NCBI RefSeq assembly: GCF_049306965.1
Contig: NC_133188.1
Location: 9,411,501-9,475,500, forward strand
Direction of reading: 5' to 3'
DNA from: Danio rerio
Lineage: Eukaryota; Chordata; Actinopteri; Cypriniformes; Danionidae
Length of the DNA: 64,000 bases
In this document: positions 58,918-64,000 of the stretch, in pieces
Numbering within the stretch: the stretch's first letter is position 1
How the letters are laid out: each line of letters starts with the position of its first letter
Notes under the pieces: model-generated
What the model was told of the DNA's origin: nothing
Seen by the model: only the letters and a program-made list of their open reading frames with translations
The model's database searches: none
Program-made: the position numbers and the translations under genes

Positions 58918-61415
58918 GAGAAAGCTTTTTAAAATGTTCCACCACAAATTAGTAGTGAAGACTTCATGAATTTTTTCAGTGATAAAATAGAAGGCTTTAG
59001 ACAGAAAATAGGAGATATTAAACTTTCTGCACCGGCTTATACTCCAAATCCTGTAAATATTTCACTGAATCATAATAACCTACAGTGCTTCAAAATCATA
59101 GAACAGGAAGAGCTAGATAAAATCATAAATAGCTCTAAAGCAGCTACAGTACGTGTATGCTGGACTCAATTCCAACAAAATTACTGAAAGAATTGCTACC
59201 TGCTATAGGAGAACCTCTTCTTAACATTAACAACTCTTCTTTATCTATAGGCCATGTTCCAAACTCTTACAAGCTAGCTGTTATTAAGCCTCTTATTAAG
59301 AAACCGCAACTGGACCCCAACAACTTAGCTAACTATAGGCCTATTTCAAATCTTCCATTTATGTCTAAAATACTAGAAAAAGTTGTTTCTACTCAATTAT
59401 GCTCCTTTCTGCAGACGAACAATATTTTTGAAGTGTTTCAGTCAGGTTTCAGGGCTCATCACAGTACAGAAACCGCATTAGTGAAAATAACCAATGATTT
59501 ACTCTTAGCTGCTGACCGAGGGTGCATCTCTCTATTAGCTCTACTCGATCTTAGTGCGGCATTTGACACCAATGACCACAATATCCTCATAAATCGCTTA
59601 AAGTCTACAGGTGTCCAGGGACAAGCTCTACAATGGTTTAAGTCATACTTAACTGACCGTTACCAGTTTGTGAATATTAATGGACAGCCTTCACAAGTCA
59701 GCCCTGTAAAGTATGAGGTGCCTCAAGGATCAGTTTTAGGCCCTTTGCTGTTTACAATTTACATGCTACCACTGGGAGACATTATTAGAAGACATGGGAT
59801 AAGCTTTCACTGCTATGCAGATGATACTCAATTATATATTTCAACTAAACCTGATGAGATGTCTGAACTGTCTAAGCTAACTGAGTGTATTAGAGATGTT
59901 AAAGACTGGATGACCAAAAATTTTCTTCTATTAAACTCAGACAAAACAGAATTATTACTTATTGGACCTAAATCCTGTACACAGCAGATCTCGCAACTCA
60001 ATCTTCAATTAGAGGGACACAAAGTTAGCGTTAGCTCTACTATAAAAGATCTGGGTGTTATATTAGACAGCAATTTAAATTTTGAAAATCATATATCCCA
60101 CGTCACAAAAACTGCCTTCTTTCATCTGAGAAATATCGCTAAATTACGAAGTATGCTATCCATCTTGGATGCAGAAAAGCTAGTCCATGCTTTTATGACT
60201 TCTAGGCTGGATTACTGTAATGCTCTATTTGCTGGGTACCCAGCATCCTCTATTAACAAACTTCAATTAGTACAAAATGCACCTGCCAGAGGTCTTACCA
60301 GGTCTAGAAAATATGATCATTTCACCCCAATTTTATCCTCCTTACACTGGCTGCCTGTTAAGTTTTGTATGAATTTAAAATATTACTTCTCACCTATAAA
60401 GCTCTAAATAATCTAGCTCCTGTTTATCTAACCAACCTTCTGTCTCGCTACAATCCAACTCGCTCTTTAAGATCTCAAAACTCAGGGCTTCTGGTAGTAT
60501 CTAGAATAGCAAAGTCAAGAAAAGGAGGTCGAGCCTTCTCCTTTATGGCTCCTACACTCTGGAATAGCCTTCCTGATAACATCCGAGGCTCAGACACACT
60601 CTCTCAGTTCAAAACTAGATTAAAGACCTATCTGTTTAGTAAAGCATACACTCAGTGCATCACTTAGCCGGTTTCCACACAAGTTTCCACATCTTGTTTA
60701 TTATGAACAGCAGCTACGGTAATTATTCTCTTTTTTTTTTTTCTCCATTTCCACCTGGGGATACTCATTCCGAGGTCTTTAGATTATCCGGAGTCACTGA
60801 TTGGATCCAAGACCAGCGACGAGATGATCCCAAGGTGTCCATATCCAGGACCAGGCCGTATCCTGAGCTGCTGCTGTGCTGGTGGTCATGGGGGAGTGGA
60901 GAGCATGAGACTGATTCCAGTGACCAACCAGGGACAGACTAGTCTTCACTGAGGCCAGCTTCCAGCCTTCACCGCTGAGACTGCAGCTCTACACTAACTT
61001 TTGGCCAGCGGAGAAATTAAAATGGTCGTGCCTGAAGGATTCAGATTTCTGCTTTCCAATCCGTCTCATCATGGACCAACGTTTATCCTTTTCTCATCAT
61101 ATTGTTTCTCATAATTTTTTTTATTAAATATAATTATTTGATCATTTGAATGAGTATTTAACTGTGAATTCATTTTAATTAATGAATAGGTTAACACATT
61201 GCTTAATATAAGAATGTTCAGTGCATTTGCCTTTCTCTTTATAACTATTTTCAGAAGCCAACAAACTAGGTCAGAGGTCAAGATATAAATGGGAAAGAAA
61301 AATATTGTTTCCATTTCAAAATGTCTTTCGGGAAACATGTTACCCCCAATGTGTAAAGCACTTTGAGTGTGCAGAAAAATTGCTATATAAATGTAAGGAA
61401 TTATTATTATTAATT
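58918..61415 (+). mobile_element. L2/CR1-like LINE at the unit 3 deletion junction
   Basis: The element starts within the region between endonuclease and reverse transcriptase (DFMNFFSDKIE), so it is 5'-truncated. It keeps the reverse transcriptase and C-terminal part (58966-60667) and a long 3' UTR. The tail 61272-61415 (GTAAAGCACTTTGAG, TGCTATATAAATG, ATTATTATT) matches the short remnant at 15819-15955 of unit 1. Left of it is unit position about 6060 and right of it unit position about 15955, so it bridges a 9-10 kb gap. Confidence 0.75.
58966..60667 (+). pseudogene. L2/CR1-like LINE reverse transcriptase ORF, two frameshifts
   Basis: The first piece (58966-59187) has DKIEGFRQKIGD and ends near SSKAAT. 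The main frame (59157-60407) carries NYRPISNLPF, FQSGFRAHHSTETAL, LLDLSAAFDTNDH (first catalytic Asp), VPQGSVLGPLLF, HCYADDTQLY (the YADD box), LLLNSDKTELLLIG and LHWLPV. The last piece (60365-60667) has FKILLLTYKALNNLAP and ends in FSKAYTQCIT. Frameshifts near 59150 and 60370 separate the pieces. The sequence order is that of the L2/CR1 (Jockey superfamily) group of fish LINEs. The catalytic core is intact but the endonuclease is absent. Confidence 0.85.
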
Positions 61416-62653
61416 ATTATTTATTCATTTCTATGTGAAACACTTTCATGAGCCCATTTAGCCAATGAGACAAAAACATAGTTTTACTAAAGTAAGCTTA
61501 CATTTATCAACACAAAATGAACCTGACTGTATTTTTTGTAGTAAAGCCAAGGTTAATTGTGTTAGATATGCCATTTCAGCCTGCAGAATGGCATTTCAAA
61601 CTGTGGCCTAACAAAAATACAGAAAATAAATATCGAGTTTCTGTAATATAAAACTAAATAATTCCTCTCACTGTATGTTATAGTTCCTAATGTTATCAAG
61701 ACAGAAACAAATGTAAGTTAATTTTAACAGAATCACTCAAATAGCAATTAATCTGATTGATGTTAACGTTAAAGGTTTGATCGAGCTTTTAAGTAAAACA
61801 ATAGATAGTTTAAAGTTACAGTACCGTTAATATAACATTAATATTTACGTTACATTAAGTTGCATCAATGTTAGCATTAGCATCAAATGCTAATTAGCGC
61901 TACTAGCCTGTGACATACAGTAATAAACGTTAGATCTATTTACACTGACTTAAATATTCATTTGTTTAATTTGTAATTATTTATTTTATTTAGGTTATTT
62001 TTTCTTTTTAATTCGCATTTTTCACTTAGTGAAGGCGGGGACTGTTGACTAACGTTAGTAGCTCTAAATTAGTTGACTGGAATGCTGTGACGGTGTTAGC
62101 ATGTAGCATGTTCACACAAAATAAGTACAGTTCGCAATTAAAACCATTTCCCACCTTTTGTTGTAACTTAATAAAACCTACTGCAATTAATGTAAACAAA
62201 GATGTTTAATCCACAAGAATTTGATCATTATTCCTACCTGTTAGCGTTCACATAGGTTCGGTCCTTATTTAGGCTAGAGTGGGTTATTTTTTGAGAATGA
62301 ATCTGTGGATTTAAATAAATTGTGAGAGTCGATTCATTCTTGACCTTTTCATAAATACAACAGTTGCTTTGTTGCTGAATAAATGTCTTATTCACTTTAG
62401 ACAGTGTCCTACCACCACCTACTGGCGGCTTCAGGTAATACATGGATAACTTCATTTTGTTGCATATTTTTCTTTTTAATTTATTATTTGAAGCATTATT
62501 CATTTAAAAAAGAATTCACAACAATAACGAATTTATATAATCATAATATATAAAATATAATATAACTGATAATAATAATACTGTTAAAAATGATAAATAA
62601 TTGATAACGAAAATATAAAATAACTGAAATGAGCTACTCAAAATAAATGAATC
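61416..62653. other. Upstream region of Pim copy 3, no gene seen
   Basis: Unit 3 counterpart of 15956-17172, collinear with the other units. No exon or element was recognised. Confidence 0.4.
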
Positions 62654-62659
62654 ATACAC

Positions 62660-62691
<32 letters not shown>

Positions 62692-62702
62692 GCGCGCGCG
62701 CG
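62654..62702. repeat. (CA)n-(CG)n microsatellite, unit 3
   Basis: A CA run passing into CGCGCGCG. Alternating purine-pyrimidine tracts of this kind can adopt Z-DNA. Confidence 0.9.
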
Positions 62703-63020
62703 CTTATAAATATATATAAACATGGTAAAAATTGTAACAAAAAGCAAAACGCAGAAAAGTTGTGCATGACAGAAAAAAATACATAGGCCTTTAAGTGCAA
62801 AATTAATTTAATTAATAATTGGAAAAAATGTGTATAAGCAGGTGGCTGTGTGAGCACATTAAGGCGAATGAGCCAGTCAGTCTAGCGCGGGCTTTCATTA
62901 GAAGTTTGTTGTGTTTTAAAAAGTCTCTACGTAATACCAAATGGAATTGTGGAACTCTGACATCATCGGTGACAGTAAAAAGCTTTTTGACGTAGCAGAA
63001 ACTCTCATTAGCTTCTTTGG

Positions 63021-64000
63021 ATGTCTAGTAGTTCAGTACTTTCTGCGATTCAACAGTACAGTGATAAAATGGCATTTTCAAAACTGATTAACCGTCTGAA
63101 GAAAGCGTTTGGTGTTAAGTGTGCGAACGAACAACCGTGTGAGCCACTCGAACCCACCGGCAGCACGACAGAGAATCACCGTCATCTGATGACCGATGAC
63201 CCGGCCGTCGCTGCAGGAAAACAGGCAGGGAGACAAAAAAAGAGGAAACTCAAATTGTCTCCCATCTTCTTCGCCTGTTTTTCCAGAAGAAGAGCTACTG
63301 TTGTTGGTAAAATAGATTTATGAGCACTTTTAATTACTAAAGCATACTGTTAAACACACCAAACACATCACATAAGTGTTTAAAGATCAGAAATGAACAT
63401 TACTGGAAGACATTTTAGAAAGAGTTTCTTAAAGCCACAGTTCACATAAACAAGACAATTCTGTCATAATTTACTCCTTAAACCTGTTTGAGGTGCTTTC
63501 AGCCATTGACTTCCACAGTATTTTGTGTTCCTACAATGAAGGTTAATGGCTGCTGATTTCAGGAATTTTCTTCAGAATTTGTAGTTTTGTGTAAAAAAAC
63601 AGAAAAAATAAGAATTATTTGTATTAGGATTTTTTATTTCAGTGAGCTTTGCCTTTAGATATATAGTTTACTTGTTTGCTAATTCAATGCAGAAAACCCA
63701 TGAAGATCATCAATAAAAACACATTGAGTAATGTTTCTGCAAATGAACTTCAAATATCTTGTCAAAAAGAGTTGTAGAGTCATATTAATGATGTTCCTTC
63801 CTCTCTTTAGATCAGCTATGTGTGCAGGAGATCCACGAACTTCACGCAGAGCCCATCAGTAGCTCTAAATTCTTCTGCACTGCTGTGAGCAACCTGGAGC
63901 TGGAAGTTCTCCAACCTCCAGCTCTTGATGCTCCAGCAGACGAAGATTTGGACTCTAAACCGGAAGTGAACAGCTTTGACTCTGCAGTGGTCATTGAGAA
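63021..64000 (+). CDS. Pim-like Ser/Thr protein kinase, copy 3 (5' part only)
   Basis: Exon 1 is 63021-63306 (286 nt) and exon 2 starts at 63811, cut by the window edge. The exon 1 protein equals that of copy 1 (NRLKKAF, FACFSRRRAT), with one silent change. The visible part of exon 2 matches copy 1 (DLDSKPEVN) rather than copy 2 (DLDFKPEVN). Splice sites fit the other copies. The kinase domain lies to the right, outside the window, so its integrity is unknown. It retains the conserved upstream block, with TACGTAAT like copy 2. Confidence 0.85.

Larger units (their letters stand above)
55565..64000. repeat. Tandem segmental unit 3 (right end off-window)
   Basis: Third copy, cut by the window edge within Pim exon 2. 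It lacks the sequence equivalent to about 6060-15819 of unit 1, which includes both catalytic-His exons, the DANA SINE and the Kolobok-like element. An L2/CR1-like LINE lies at that junction. Its Pim exon 1 protein is identical to that of unit 1 and differs from that of unit 2. Confidence 0.8.

Noticed and set aside
1-64000. CRISPR array, tRNA or rRNA genes, bacterial operons
   Set aside because: None seen. The tRNA-like B box at 10818 belongs to a SINE, and repeats are transposons or microsatellites.

Overview
The window looks like cyprinid fish DNA, most probably zebrafish (Danio rerio) or a close Danio. It holds two DANA-type SINEs, tRNA-derived repeats characteristic of Danio, a dense mix of hAT, Kolobok, Harbinger and Tc1-like DNA transposons, and intron-rich genes of two families that I recall as strongly expanded in zebrafish: Pim-type Ser/Thr kinases and HTRA2-like serine proteases. 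I see no bacterial-type genes, tRNAs, rRNAs or CRISPR arrays.

The window is a tandem array of a roughly 20-30 kb unit. Unit 1 covers about 1-29640 and is cut by the left edge. Unit 2 covers about 29641-55564. Unit 3 covers about 55565-64000 and is cut by the right edge. Each unit carries a seven-exon Pim-like kinase gene on the + strand (17532-20604, 42424-45493, and a partial copy from 63021). About 755 bp beyond its stop lies the 3' end of an HTRA2-like gene on the - strand (stops at 21359 and 46248). The HTRA2-like genes run across unit borders: their PDZ exons lie just right of a Pim gene, while the active-site exons lie 7-15 kb further right, partly in the next unit.

The two families are decaying differently. 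Both complete Pim copies have open frames, matched splice sites and all kinase hallmarks. The HTRA2-like gene spanning units 1/2 has an 8-nt frameshifting deletion in a protease exon. The gene spanning units 2/3 has clean protease-Ser and PDZ exons, but the exons with the catalytic His and Asp are gone: 9-10 kb of unit 3 is missing and an L2/CR1-like LINE sits at the junction. The catalytic-His exon is itself duplicated within units 1 and 2.

The three units act as natural filled/empty-site controls, so many insertions can be placed with base precision. They include a Ty1/copia-like LTR element (23042-28848, 5-bp target duplication, empty in unit 2) with a Harbinger-like element inside it. There is a Kolobok-like element with a THAP-domain relic and a nested hAT element (11542-14651). 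There is also a 5'-truncated L1 with a 14-bp target duplication (51593-55226), a hAT-in-hAT nest (47136-48227) and several MITEs. Units 1 and 3 resemble each other more than either resembles unit 2.

Limits: the 5'-most HTRA2-like exons were not found, splice sites were read by eye, and family names of several repeats are inferred from terminal repeats and target-site duplications.
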